A stretch of DNA of 64,000 nt. Origin: Methylobacillus sp. MM3 (GTDB taxonomy: Bacteria > Pseudomonadota > Gammaproteobacteria > Burkholderiales > Methylophilaceae). Positions 54,975 through 63,459 of this stretch are shown piece after piece (positions within the stretch are counted from its first letter, which is position 1; each line of letters opens with the position of its first letter). The stretch lies in the NCBI RefSeq assembly GCF_001645185.1, contig NZ_LXTQ01000040.1, forward strand, positions 124,001-188,000, given 5' to 3'. Below the pieces are notes generated by a model. It did not search any database. It worked only from the letters and a program-made list of their open reading frames with translations, and was not told the origin of the DNA. The position numbers and the translations under genes were made by a program.

Positions 54975-55832
54975 ATGATGAAACATACCGCCACGCTACT
55001 GATCAATTGTCCGGATCGCAAAGGTCTGGTCGCCGCAATTGCCGACTTCCTGTATCGGCACGACGCCAATATCCTTCACGCCGACCAGCACCAGGATAGC
55101 GAACTCAACCTGTTCCTAATGCGCGTAGAGTGGGATCTCAACGGTTTCGGCCTGCCGGTTGAGGACTTCGAAAAACATTTCGCGCCGATCGCCGAGCGTT
55201 TCCAGATGCAATGGCAGCTCAAGCTGGCAACGCAGAAGCCAAAGATGGCGATTTTCGTGTCGCAGTATGACCATTGCCTCGCCGATCTGCTCTATCGCCA
55301 TCAAAGCGGCGAGTTGGCCTGCGACATCCCGCTGATCATCAGCAACCACCCGGATACCGCGCGTCTGGCCGAGTTCTACCAGATTCCGTTCCATGTCATT
55401 CCGGTGACCAAGGACACCAAGGGGCAGGCCGAAGCACAGCAGTTCGAGCTGCTGGACAAGCACAATATCGATCTCATCGTGTTGGCGCGCTACATGCAGG
55501 TGCTGTCACCCGATTTCGTTGCACGTTACCCAAAGCGCGTTATCAATATCCATCACTCGTTCCTGCCGGCATTCGTGGGCGCCAAGCCGTATCACCGTGC
55601 GTATGAGCGCGGCGTGAAGCTGATCGGCGCGACCAGCCATTACGTGACGGAAGTATTGGACGAAGGTCCGATCATCGAGCAGGACATTGCTCGCGTGTCG
55701 CATCGTGACCAACTGGAAGATCTGATCCAGAAGGGGCGGGACCTGGAAAAGGTGGTGCTGTCGCGTGCCGTGCGCTGGCACATCGAAAACCGGATTCTGC
55801 TGTATGCGAACAAGACGGTTATTTTCGATTGA
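54975..55832 (+). CDS. purU: formyltetrahydrofolate deformylase
   Basis: A 285-residue enzyme that frees formate from 10-formyl-THF, balancing one-carbon pools. It has an N-terminal ACT domain (about 5-85: LLINCPDRKGLVAAIADFLY) and a formyltransferase-like domain (about 90-285) with VLARYMQVLSPDF and INIHHSFLPAF. ATG at 54975 or 54978; the longer frame from 54783 overlaps the divergent gene. A terminator follows at 55862. Confidence 0.95.
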   Translation: MMKHTATLLINCPDRKGLVAAIADFLYRHDANILHADQHQDSELNLFLMRVEWDLNGFGLPVEDFEKHFAPIAERFQMQWQLKLATQKPKMAIFVSQYDHCLADLLYRHQSGELACDIPLIISNHPDTARLAEFYQIPFHVIPVTKDTKGQAEAQQFELLDKHNIDLIVLARYMQVLSPDFVARYPKRVINIHHSFLPAFVGAKPYHRAYERGVKLIGATSHYVTEVLDEGPIIEQDIARVSHRDQLEDLIQKGRDLEKVVLSRAVRWHIENRILLYANKTVIFD

Positions 55833-55861
55833 TGATGCCTGGCTTCGCCATTCGCGAGCAT

Positions 55862-55895
55862 AAAAAAAGCGGAAGCAGCAGCTTCCGCTTTTTTT
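55862..55895. terminator. bidirectional terminator
   Basis: A7, GCGGAAGC, AGCA, GCTTCCGC, T7: strong hairpin between purU and the convergent 51-residue gene. Confidence 0.93.
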
Positions 55896-55916
55896 ATGCA
55901 ATTACCGAGCTGTCGA

Positions 55917-56072
55917 TCAGCTTGCTTCGCCAGCGTCGGAAGCCGGGTCAGTCATCGGGGGAAGCTCTACCGAACTGTCGTCTGCCGGAATCTCAGGCAG
56001 ATCTTCAGCGTAAACCAGGGATGCGGCGGTCAATGCAAATAAAGCGAGCCAGGCAAGCAATACTTTCTTCAT
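55917..56072 (-). CDS. 51-residue secreted acidic peptide
   Basis: Read directly from the minus strand: MKKVLLAWLALFALTAASLV, then YAEDLPEIPADDSSVELPPM and TDPASDAGEAS. The signal peptide ends near YAE, leaving about 29 residues, very acidic and Pro-rich. A strong GGGAGGAAG site lies just before the ATG. It ends 22 bases before the shared terminator with purU. Function unknown. Confidence 0.75.
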   Translation of the reverse strand: MKKVLLAWLALFALTAASLVYAEDLPEIPADDSSVELPPMTDPASDAGEAS

Positions 56073-56198
56073 TTCTTCCTCCCGTATGATGGTTTTGATT
56101 ATCCGCGGGCTTTCCGCGAACCGCTAATCTACCCCTAACCAGCAAGCTCTACAATCCCCCTCAATTTTATGCGGGTAAAGAAGAAGCGAAGCCGAAAA

Positions 56199-57446
56199 TC
56201 AACTCGGCAGCACCTTTTCCGTCGCAAACAATTGCTGCACGATTTCGCGCTCGCGCACGAGATGCACCTTGCCGCCGTCCACCATTACTTCGGCCACACG
56301 CGGACGCGTGTTGTAGTTGGAGCTCATGCTCATGCCGTACGCGCCTGCCGACAGGATCGCGAGGAGGTCGCCCTGCCGGAGGGCGAGCGAACGGTCGTGA
56401 CCGAGAAAATCTCCGCTTTCGCACACCGGGCCGACAACTTCATACACCTGCGCGGATTCTTCTCGTGTTTTCACCGGCAGAATGTCGTGCCAGGCGTCAT
56501 AAAGCGCGGGGCGCATCAGGTCGTTCATCGCCGCATCGACGATGGCGAAGTTCCTGGTTTCGCCGTGCTTGAGGTATTCCACCGTGGTCAGCAGCAGGCC
56601 GGCATTGCCGACCAGCGCGCGGCCGGGTTCCATCACCAGCTTGAACTTGCGGCCGGTGAGCTTGGCGCGAATGGCTTGCGCGTAAGCGGAAAACTCGGGA
56701 GGTGTTTCGTCCGTGTAGCGGATGCCGATGCCGCCGCCGATATCGAGATGGTGAATTTTGATCCCGGCTGATTCGATCTGGTCCATCAGCGCCAACACGC
56801 GATCCAGCGCGTCGAGGAAGGGCGACAATTCGGTTAGTTGCGAGCCGATATGGCAGTCGATGCCATGCACGGAAATATTCGGCATGGTGGCGGCGCGCTT
56901 GTACAGCGTCAGCGCCTCTTCATAGGCCACGCCGAACTTGTTGTTCTTGAGGCCGGTGGAAATGTAAGGATGGGTCTTGGCATCCACGTTGGGATTCACG
57001 CGCAACGACACCGGCGCCTTTTTGCCCATCTCGCCCGCAACGATGTTGAGGCGTTCCAATTCGGCTTCGGATTCCACATTGAAGCAGAAAATGCCGGCCT
57101 CCAGTGCCTGGCGCATTTCCGCCGCCGTCTTGCCCACGCCCGAGAACACCACTTTGCCTGGATCGCCGCCTGCCGCCAGCACGCGCGCCAGCTCGCCGCC
57201 GGACACGATGTCGAAACCGGCGCCCAGCTTCGCGAAAAGATTCAGGATCGCCAGGTTAGGGTTGGCCTTGACCGCATAGCACACCAAGTGGTCGTGTCCG
57301 GCAAAGCCGGCGGCAAAATTGCGGAAGGCCTCGGTCAGCGCCGCGCGCGAATAGACATAGCAGGGCGTGCCGAATTCCGCTGCGATTTCCGACAAAGGCA
57401 CATCTTCGGCGCAGAGCTCGCCGTTTTTAGTTTCAAAAGGGGTCAC
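56199..57446 (-). CDS. lysA: diaminopimelate decarboxylase
   Basis: A 415-residue PLP enzyme of the last lysine step. The PLP lysine is in CYAVKANPNLAIL, the HIDIGGG-type motif is IHHLDIGGGIGIRY, and C-terminal active-site parts are GPVCESGDFLGHDR and GAYGMSMSSNYNTRPR. The start is GTG (57444-57446), overlapping the lptM stop as GTGA, so the two are translationally coupled. Confidence 0.97.
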   Translation of the reverse strand: MTPFETKNGELCAEDVPLSEIAAEFGTPCYVYSRAALTEAFRNFAAGFAGHDHLVCYAVKANPNLAILNLFAKLGAGFDIVSGGELARVLAAGGDPGKVVFSGVGKTAAEMRQALEAGIFCFNVESEAELERLNIVAGEMGKKAPVSLRVNPNVDAKTHPYISTGLKNNKFGVAYEEALTLYKRAATMPNISVHGIDCHIGSQLTELSPFLDALDRVLALMDQIESAGIKIHHLDIGGGIGIRYTDETPPEFSAYAQAIRAKLTGRKFKLVMEPGRALVGNAGLLLTTVEYLKHGETRNFAIVDAAMNDLMRPALYDAWHDILPVKTREESAQVYEVVGPVCESGDFLGHDRSLALRQGDLLAILSAGAYGMSMSSNYNTRPRVAEVMVDGGKVHLVREREIVQQLFATEKVLPS

Positions 57447-57550
57447 GGGTTACCTTGGGGATACTGTTGTTCGGGGATGTAAAGCGGGCCTTTGGAACCG
57501 CAGGCGGTCAGCGTCAGGCTCAGCACGATACACAGCAGGATTGCGCGCAT
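57443..57550 (-). CDS. lptM: LptM (YifL)-type small lipoprotein
   Basis: A 35-residue lipoprotein read from the minus strand: MRAILLCIVLSLTLTACG, then SKGPLYIPEQQYPQGNP. Lipobox LTAC with Cys17, followed by GSKGPLYIP, the LptM/YifL signature. LptM helps the LptD outer-membrane translocon mature. It lies upstream of lysA, the common proteobacterial position. Confidence 0.9.
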   Translation of the reverse strand: MRAILLCIVLSLTLTACGSKGPLYIPEQQYPQGNP

Positions 57551-57583
57551 GGCATTCAGTCCAAAGCGATTATTTTAACACGG

Positions 57584-58162
57584 CTATTTGTCTGGCTTGC
57601 CTGCATGAGCTTCGGTGATTGCTTGTGTCATGGCATGGCTCAGCGGCGTGAATTCATAGCTGAAAACGATGCTTGTATGTTGTGCAAAGTCTTCGAGTAC
57701 GTCTATCGGTTCCGAGCTGACGGGTTTTTCTCTCTCACGTGCGGCTCTGAGAGCGGCAAAGCGCTCGGATTCAAGAAAAGTCTTGGCGTCTTCGCCGGTG
57801 ACCTGAACATCCAGGTTGTGAGCGAGTCGGTTGCGTATTCTGTTTAACTGCCTTATCCCTGGGAGGATGTCAGTCATGTCGGGGTTGGTAGCGTCGAGCA
57901 GGGCGGTTTTCTGCACGAATGAAAGTCGTGCCTGATTCAAATCACCCAGTCTTGAATTGGTGTTGGTGATGTACTCCGTCATGTAGTGTTCTACGAACAA
58001 GTGTGCACGCAGAATGCGACCGATCAGGTCGATGTTCTGGTTCCATTTTCTCTGGATTTCGTCGAGTTCCTTGTCTGCGGCAGTGTAAAAAGCTTCGGCG
58101 CCTCCCATCAGTTCGATGGCTCGCGAGGTTATTTGCGTTTGATCGATCTCGGACAATTCCAT
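57584..58162 (-). CDS. HEPN-like hypothetical protein
   Basis: A 192-residue mostly helical protein of unknown function. The segment IRQLNRIRNRLAHNLDV at about 105-121 holds RNRLAH, the Rx4H motif of HEPN domains, which in many cases are RNases. The first half, with LRAHLFVEHYMTEYI, fits the HEPN four-helix bundle. No MNT antitoxin gene is next to it. Base composition is lower in GC than lysA or apbE, so it may have been acquired. GAGGT precedes the ATG. Confidence 0.65.
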   Translation of the reverse strand: MELSEIDQTQITSRAIELMGGAEAFYTAADKELDEIQRKWNQNIDLIGRILRAHLFVEHYMTEYITNTNSRLGDLNQARLSFVQKTALLDATNPDMTDILPGIRQLNRIRNRLAHNLDVQVTGEDAKTFLESERFAALRAAREREKPVSSEPIDVLEDFAQHTSIVFSYEFTPLSHAMTQAITEAHAGKPDK

Positions 58163-58215
58163 GGGTTACCTCGTATGAATGCGAGAAGGAGAGCTCTAAA
58201 GGCGAGCGGTCATCA

Positions 58216-58962
58216 TTAATACAATTGCTCTATGATTTGCGGCATCGGCAAAGGTTGCCTTGGCACTGGCGCCGCGTTGGGATCCGGCGGCGTTTTTCCC
58301 GGCTGGGCCGCGGTATTCGGAGAGGTCGTGATCGGTGCGGTATTCGGATCGGGAGGCGTCTTGCCCGGTACAGGCACGGTGCTCTGTGCCGGGCTGGCCG
58401 GAATTGTCGCGCTGCCGGAAGGCGAAGTCGGTGGCACGGCTGCAGGGCTTGCGCCTGTGCCGGAAACGGCCGGTTTTTCCTGAACGGTTGGTGTTCTCCT
58501 CGCTGCCGAAAGCTCTGCTTCCGCGGCTCTTTGTTCCGTCTTGATACGCGCTTCTTCCTGCTTGCGCCAGACCATCGGGCACAGCTTCTGCTCAAAGGCA
58601 TCCCCCACCGTGTCGGGGATGATGGGTGCGGCTTCGGATTCGTCCTTGGCGATATATTCGACGGTATCTCCAGACGTGGCGTAATACAGATAGCTGATCA
58701 GCTTGGCAGTGTGCTCGGCGCAGTCGATGCGTTCGCGCAGTAGGCCGGAAGCGACTTCCTTGCCGTTGATCACTTGCGGGGCGGCGAACACGACCTTTTT
58801 CCAGTAGGTGATCTGGTCTTCCTTGATCGTCAGTTTGCTGCGGTCATAAAAGTATTGATCGACCGCGCCGACCTTGCCGAGAGGCGCCCAGTCTGCTGCT
58901 AATGCCTGAGTGCTGACCGGCAGTACTGCAAGGCCTAGAAGAAAAGTGATCGCTAGCTTCAT
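58216..58962 (-). CDS. adhesin-E-like secreted protein
   Basis: A 248-residue protein with signal peptide (about 1-22, ending QALAADW). Its globular domain (about 24-135: GAVDQYFYDRSKLTIKEDQI) is like the surface-adhesin protein E / CNP1-like domain. The second half is disordered and rich in Pro, Ala and Thr, with a repeated TPPDPN(T/A)AP unit at about 200-240. Its start overlaps the end of the Gx-transporter gene. Confidence 0.75.
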   Translation of the reverse strand: MKLAITFLLGLAVLPVSTQALAADWAPLGKVGAVDQYFYDRSKLTIKEDQITYWKKVVFAAPQVINGKEVASGLLRERIDCAEHTAKLISYLYYATSGDTVEYIAKDESEAAPIIPDTVGDAFEQKLCPMVWRKQEEARIKTEQRAAEAELSAARRTPTVQEKPAVSGTGASPAAVPPTSPSGSATIPASPAQSTVPVPGKTPPDPNTAPITTSPNTAAQPGKTPPDPNAAPVPRQPLPMPQIIEQLY

Positions 58963-59501
58963 GTCTGTTTTTCCGATGAGGGAATCTTGGCATTATCGCG
59001 CAGTAAACGCGCGGCGATAAGTCCGTTGATGGCGCCGAAAATCAAGGCAGCGGCGGCGAAGATCGGGATCAGGTAAGCGACGCCGGCATGCGGAATCAGC
59101 CACAGCCGCACTACCAGCAGCTGCCCGGCAATGTGCGCGAACGCGGCCAGTATGCTGAGGCCGACAGGTCCGAACCACTGTCGCGGCAGGAGCATGCCAA
59201 CGCGTAGGATCAGCAGGCTGCATAGCGCGCCCGAGAGGCTGAGCGCAAAAGCCGGGGAAAGAAAGTTGCCGAGCAGCAGGCTGCCGGCGACGACGCGCAG
59301 CAGCGAAACCCAGGCGGCGGTGGCGAAATCGAAGCGGTAGAGCACGTAGAGCGTGACGATATTGGCGATGCCGGGTTTGACGCCGGGCAAAGGCGAAGGA
59401 ATCACCGCCTCGATCAGGTGCAGCGTGATCGCCAGTGCCGCCAGGCGCGCGATGCGATGATCGTCGGGGGTGGTGGTAATTTCAATAGTTGAGCGAGTCA
59501 T
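58959..59501 (-). CDS. Gx transporter / heptaprenyl-diphosphate-synthase component I-like
   Basis: A 180-residue membrane protein with about five hydrophobic segments. Family motifs: HLIEAVIPSPLPGVKPGIAN and SLSGALCSLLILRVGML. Despite the name it resembles ECF-type substrate subunits. In other bacteria it is found with NusG-domain-II and ApbE proteins, as here. ATG at 59501 or GTG at 59513; both overlap the preceding gene. Confidence 0.85.
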   Translation of the reverse strand: MTRSTIEITTTPDDHRIARLAALAITLHLIEAVIPSPLPGVKPGIANIVTLYVLYRFDFATAAWVSLLRVVAGSLLLGNFLSPAFALSLSGALCSLLILRVGMLLPRQWFGPVGLSILAAFAHIAGQLLVVRLWLIPHAGVAYLIPIFAAAALIFGAINGLIAARLLRDNAKIPSSEKQT

Positions 59502-59865
59502 AGGCTTTCTCACCGCCCAGCAGTTCCAGGCTGACCTGGTTGGGCAGGCACATCGCGACTTGCCCGGCGCGCGTCAGCCAGCCCTGTTTCACGCAATATT
59601 GGTGGCGGCCGGGGTCGGCTGCGACGCGCGCGCGGCCATTGTCGATTTCGATGCGGCTGATGCCCAGCGGGCCGGGCACTTCCAGCGTGCGTTTCTGTGT
59701 CAGGCTGAGCGTGGCGAAGACCTGATCTCCGGCACGAATGCGCAGTTTGCCGGCCGGCTCACTCTGCCATAACGTGACAAACAGCATGGCTACCGCGGCG
59801 CACCCGATGGCGAGTATCAGCCAGTCGCCCGGCAGCGGGCTAGGGAAGGACTTCCAGCGCGACAT
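59482..59865 (-). CDS. NusG-domain-II membrane-anchored protein
   Basis: A 127-residue protein with one N-terminal membrane segment (about 15-33) and a domain of the NusG-II type: ADPGRHQYCVKQGWLTRAGQ, then CLPNQVSLELLG. It lies between the apbE and Gx-transporter genes with overlaps on both sides, so the three are likely co-translated and act together. Confidence 0.82.
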   Translation of the reverse strand: MSRWKSFPSPLPGDWLILAIGCAAVAMLFVTLWQSEPAGKLRIRAGDQVFATLSLTQKRTLEVPGPLGISRIEIDNGRARVAADPGRHQYCVKQGWLTRAGQVAMCLPNQVSLELLGGEKAYDSLNY

Positions 59866-60907
59866 TTTTATCGGTGAATTTCAGGCGCTGCCGCATCGCG
59901 GCGGTGAGATGAATCTTGCCTTGCGCGTCGATCAGCATGGCGTGCTCGACGCCCATGCGTTGCGCGGCTGCGCGCCAACCGTCGCCGGACAGGAAAATGG
60001 GCTTGGATGCCACGTCGGAGAGCGTCCCGGCACGTGTGCCCGGCGGCACGAGTATGCTGACTTCCCGCACACCTTGCGCCGGATGACCGGTGCGCGGATC
60101 GAGGATATGGCAATAACGTTGGCCGTCCAGCTCGAAGTAGCGCTGGTAATCGCCGGAAGTGCCGATGGCCCAACCGTCCGGCAATTCAAGTGTCGCGATG
60201 GGGCCGGGTTGGCGTGGATGCTGGATACCAACGCGCCAGGGGCGGTTGCCGTGGCTGCCGATGGCTATAATATTGCCGCCGATATTGACGAGCGCGCCTT
60301 TCACACCTTGTTTGCGCAGATAATCTGCCGCCAGGTCGAGTGACCAGCCTTTTGCATAGCCGCCGAGGTCGAGTCGTACCGCCGGGTTGCGACTGCTGGC
60401 CATGCCTTTTTCAAGGGCGATATCGGTCATTTGGGGGTTGGCTGCGACCCAATTGCGGATTTCTGCCGGATCGGGGTACACGGGCTTGAACTCTTCGCCC
60501 TGAAATCCCCAGGTCTGGATGAGATGCCCGATGGCGGGGTTGAACAGCCCGCCGGACTGCTGCGCCAGCCGCGTTGCATCGCTCAGGATGCCGGCAAGCT
60601 CAGGGGAAATCGAAACTGATTGGCCCGCTGCGAATGCGGTATTCAGCCGATCGAGTTCGCTGCCCGATTTCCAGGCGTGCAACTGGTCGTGGAGGCGCTG
60701 GAATTCCTGCAGAACGTGATTAGAAAGTACGCGCGCACGGTCATCGGACTCACCGTAAATGGTGATGTCCACCAGCGTACCAAAGACATAGGACTGGGAT
60801 TGATGCATGGCCTCGCGGCCGCAGCCTGCGAGCATGAGCGCCCAGATCAGCATGAAAATCTTGAACCACGGAGCGCACGGAGAACACAGGGATTTCATAT
60901 CACGCAT
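59840..60907 (-). CDS. apbE: FAD:protein FMN transferase
   Basis: A 355-residue lipoprotein-type ApbE, which attaches FMN to threonines of exported proteins. Lipobox LAGC (near 29). Motifs: FGTLVDITIYG, LDLGGYAKGWSLDLAADYL and LINIGGNI-type VNIGGNIIAIG, then HILDPRTGHPAQ. The first 18 residues (MRDMKSLCSPCAPWFKIF) come from an inverted repeat arm. The ATG at 60898 (MKSLC) is the alternative start; the next ATG at 60853 would give a poor signal peptide. Confidence 0.9.
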   Translation of the reverse strand: MRDMKSLCSPCAPWFKIFMLIWALMLAGCGREAMHQSQSYVFGTLVDITIYGESDDRARVLSNHVLQEFQRLHDQLHAWKSGSELDRLNTAFAAGQSVSISPELAGILSDATRLAQQSGGLFNPAIGHLIQTWGFQGEEFKPVYPDPAEIRNWVAANPQMTDIALEKGMASSRNPAVRLDLGGYAKGWSLDLAADYLRKQGVKGALVNIGGNIIAIGSHGNRPWRVGIQHPRQPGPIATLELPDGWAIGTSGDYQRYFELDGQRYCHILDPRTGHPAQGVREVSILVPPGTRAGTLSDVASKPIFLSGDGWRAAAQRMGVEHAMLIDAQGKIHLTAAMRQRLKFTDKNVALEVLP

Positions 60908-60951
60908 GTCGTGCCTTGATTCTCTCCGTGGCCTCGGTGTGCTCCGTGGTT
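60864..60951. repeat. dispersed inverted repeat at the gshB-apbE junction
   Basis: The left arm AACCACGGAGCGCACGGAG (from 60864) and the right arm 60921-60951, ending GTGCTCCGTGGTT, are inverted copies. This is the common ACCACGGAG-type intergenic repeat. The left arm codes for the start of ApbE and the right arm reaches the gshB stop at 60950-60952. Confidence 0.75.
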
Positions 60952-61885
60952 AAACGCTTTTTTCAAGCGCGTCCACGAAGACCACCGCCGGATTGCAATC
61001 GGTCTGCGCGGCGATTTCGACCATGCCGGTGGGGCTGGTGACGTTGATCTCGGTGAGATGGTCGCCGATGACATCCAGACCAACCAGGAACAGGCCTTCC
61101 TTCTTCAGTTCGACGCCCACGGCGATCGCGATTTCGCGGTCGTGTGCGGAAAGCGGTTGCGCCACGCCCTTACCGCCGGCTGCCAGGTTGCCCCGTGTTT
61201 CGCCGGCTTTGGGGATGCGTGCCAGTGCGTAGGGCAGCGGTTCGCCATCGATGATGAGGATGCGCTTGTCGCCGGCCTTGATTTCCGGCAGGTAGCGTTG
61301 CGCCATCACGGTGCGCCGTTCGTAATGCGTGATGGTTTCGAGGATGACGCCGATATTGTGGTCCTGGCGATGCAGGCGGAACACGCCGCTGCCGCCCATG
61401 CCGTCCAGCGGCTTGACTACGATGTCGCCTTCGTCTTCCAGAAACTGGCGGATTGCGGCAATGTGCCGGGTGACGAGGAAGGGCGGAGCAAATTGCGGGA
61501 AGCGCGCCACCGAGAGCTTTTCGTTCCAGTCGCGGATGGAGCGCGGACGATTGAGCACGCGTGCGCCCTGGTTTTCTGCCAGCTCCAGCAGGTAGGTGCT
61601 GTAGATGTATTCGGTATCGAAAGGAGGATCCTTGCGCATCAGCAGTGCGTCGAAATCCGTCGGCGAATGGAGCGTTTTTTCGCCCAGCGAGAACCATTCC
61701 TGTCCGTCGCTGAAACGGAATTCGGCGGCCTGAATCAGCGCGGTTCCGTTCCGCAAAACCAGGTCATCCTGCTCCGCGACGAACAACGCATGTCCACGCG
61801 CAGCCGCCTCGCGCATGATCGCCAGGCTGGTGTCCTTGGCAGTCTTCAGGCTATCGAGCGGGTCGAGTATGAATGCGAATTTCAT
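60950..61885 (-). CDS. gshB: glutathione synthetase
   Basis: A 311-residue ATP-grasp enzyme for the second step of glutathione synthesis. Family parts: KFAFILDPLDSLKTAKDTSL, VRKDPPFDTEYIYSTYLLEL-type MRKDPPFDTEYIYSTYLLE, VKPLDGMGGSGVFRL and NVTSPTGMVEI. ATG at 61885 is the family start. It lies 7 bases after the gshA of the other type. Confidence 0.97.
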   Translation of the reverse strand: MKFAFILDPLDSLKTAKDTSLAIMREAAARGHALFVAEQDDLVLRNGTALIQAAEFRFSDGQEWFSLGEKTLHSPTDFDALLMRKDPPFDTEYIYSTYLLELAENQGARVLNRPRSIRDWNEKLSVARFPQFAPPFLVTRHIAAIRQFLEDEGDIVVKPLDGMGGSGVFRLHRQDHNIGVILETITHYERRTVMAQRYLPEIKAGDKRILIIDGEPLPYALARIPKAGETRGNLAAGGKGVAQPLSAHDREIAIAVGVELKKEGLFLVGLDVIGDHLTEINVTSPTGMVEIAAQTDCNPAVVFVDALEKSV

Positions 61886-61892
61886 CGGTGAA

Positions 61893-63179
61893 TCAGGCAG
61901 CGAGTTCGAGCGGAGCCGTTTCTTCCAGTTCGATGGCGGCGGCCAGCAAGGCCAGTCGCGCAATCACGCCATAGGCATAGAAACGGTTGGGCGCCGCATC
62001 CGGCTTGCCGGCGCAATCGGGCAGCGAGCAGGCGGTGTCGAACGCCAGCGGCACGAAATGCATGCCAGGCGCATTGAGGTTTTCGTCGATGCCGCGGCCG
62101 GTATGTACGCGATAGAAACCGCCCAGCACATAGTGATCCATCATGTAGACCACTGGCTCGGCGACGGCTTCGTTGATGCTCTCGAAGGTATACACGCCTT
62201 CCTGGATGATGACCTCCTGCACCTGCAGGCCTTCTTTTACTACCGACATCTTGTTGCGCTGCTTGCGGTTGAGGCCGCGCACGTCATCCGGGCTTTTCAC
62301 GGTCATGATGCCCATGCCATAAGTACCGGCGTCGGCCTTCACGATGACGAAAGGATCCTGCTCGACGCCGTATTCGCGATATTTTGCGCCCATGCGCGAC
62401 AGCAGATCGGAAACCTGCGATGCCAGGCAATCCTCGCCAATGCGCTCATGAAAATTGATCATGCCGCAGCTGGCGAACATCGGGTCAACCAGCCAGGGGT
62501 CGATGCCGATCAGTTCGGCAAAATCGCGTGCGACGCGTGCATACGCCGCGAAATGGCGCGATTTGCGGCGTACTGCCCAGCCTGCATGCAGCGGCGGGAT
62601 CAGTGACTGTTCGAGCCCCTGCAGAATGTCCGGGATGCCGGCGGAAAGGTCGTTATTCAGCAGGATTGCGCACGGATCGAAGCCATCCAGCACCAGGCGG
62701 TTGCCGACGCGTTTGACAGGCTCCAGCACCAGTTCGCCGCCATGTGGCAGTGGCAGGCGAGTGACCTCGGTGATTTCCGGCGAAATGCTGCCGATACGTA
62801 CCGTCAGCCCTGCCTGACGCAGGATATTGGTGAGTGCCGCGACGTTTTGCAGATAGAAGGTGTTGCGCGTGTGGTTCTCCGGTACCAGCATGAAGCGCTG
62901 GGCTTCCGGGCACACCTTTTCCACCGCCGACATCGCCGCTTGCACGCTGAGCGGCAGGAAATCTGGACTCAGATTGTTGAAGCCGCCGGGGAACAGGTTG
63001 GTATCGACCGGCGCCAGCTTGAAGCCGGCGTTGCGCAAATCGACCGACGCATAAAACGGCGTGCCATGTTCCAGCCACTGCGTGCGCAGCCAGTATTCGA
63101 TGCGCGGCATCGCGTCCAGGATGCGTTGTTCAAGTTCAAGAAGGGGGCCGTTGAGAGCGGTAGTGAGATGAGGGACCAT
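61893..63179 (-). CDS. gshA: glutamate-cysteine ligase, Acidithiobacillus/Thiobacillus type
   Basis: A 428-residue enzyme recognised as the GshA form first described from T. ferrooxidans and common in betaproteobacteria. Parts: FYASVDLRNAGFKLAPVDTN, FVIVKADAGTYGMGIMTV (an ATP-grasp-like loop) and PVVYMMDHYVLGGFYRVHTG. It shares no visible similarity with the E. coli-type gshA at 2233-3750. It starts a run with gshB, apbE and others. ATG at 63179 (MVPHLTTAL); the longer frame to 63257 crosses a terminator-like hairpin. Confidence 0.92.
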   Translation of the reverse strand: MVPHLTTALNGPLLELEQRILDAMPRIEYWLRTQWLEHGTPFYASVDLRNAGFKLAPVDTNLFPGGFNNLSPDFLPLSVQAAMSAVEKVCPEAQRFMLVPENHTRNTFYLQNVAALTNILRQAGLTVRIGSISPEITEVTRLPLPHGGELVLEPVKRVGNRLVLDGFDPCAILLNNDLSAGIPDILQGLEQSLIPPLHAGWAVRRKSRHFAAYARVARDFAELIGIDPWLVDPMFASCGMINFHERIGEDCLASQVSDLLSRMGAKYREYGVEQDPFVIVKADAGTYGMGIMTVKSPDDVRGLNRKQRNKMSVVKEGLQVQEVIIQEGVYTFESINEAVAEPVVYMMDHYVLGGFYRVHTGRGIDENLNAPGMHFVPLAFDTACSLPDCAGKPDAAPNRFYAYGVIARLALLAAAIELEETAPLELAA

Positions 63180-63198
63180 AGTCTTGCGATTGTAGCGC

Positions 63199-63224
63199 AA
63201 AAAAAATGCGGGCCGAGGCCCGCA
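63199..63224 (-). terminator. intrinsic terminator in the gshA leader (possible attenuator)
   Basis: On the minus strand TGCGGGCC, TC, GGCCCGCA is followed by eight T. It ends 20 bases before the gshA ATG (63179). Nothing on the minus strand lies upstream in the gap that would need a terminator, so control of gshA by attenuation or a small RNA is possible. Confidence 0.65.
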
Positions 63225-63459
63225 GAGGGAGGAGAAGGAGAAATAAAAACCGAACATGGAAGATGCAGCAGTTTTCAGTTTTTATTTAGCATGTAGCATG
63301 CCAGATATGAATTTTGATATTTATCAGTGTGTTATGAGGAGGCAGTCTTGTGCGGGGAAATGTTTTGCACGAGTTTGATGCGTTGCGCACCAAAAAAGTA
63401 TGAGGATTGCGGTACCTGAGCATGTTTTTAACTGTTTTCTTCTATGAAACAATGCGGCC

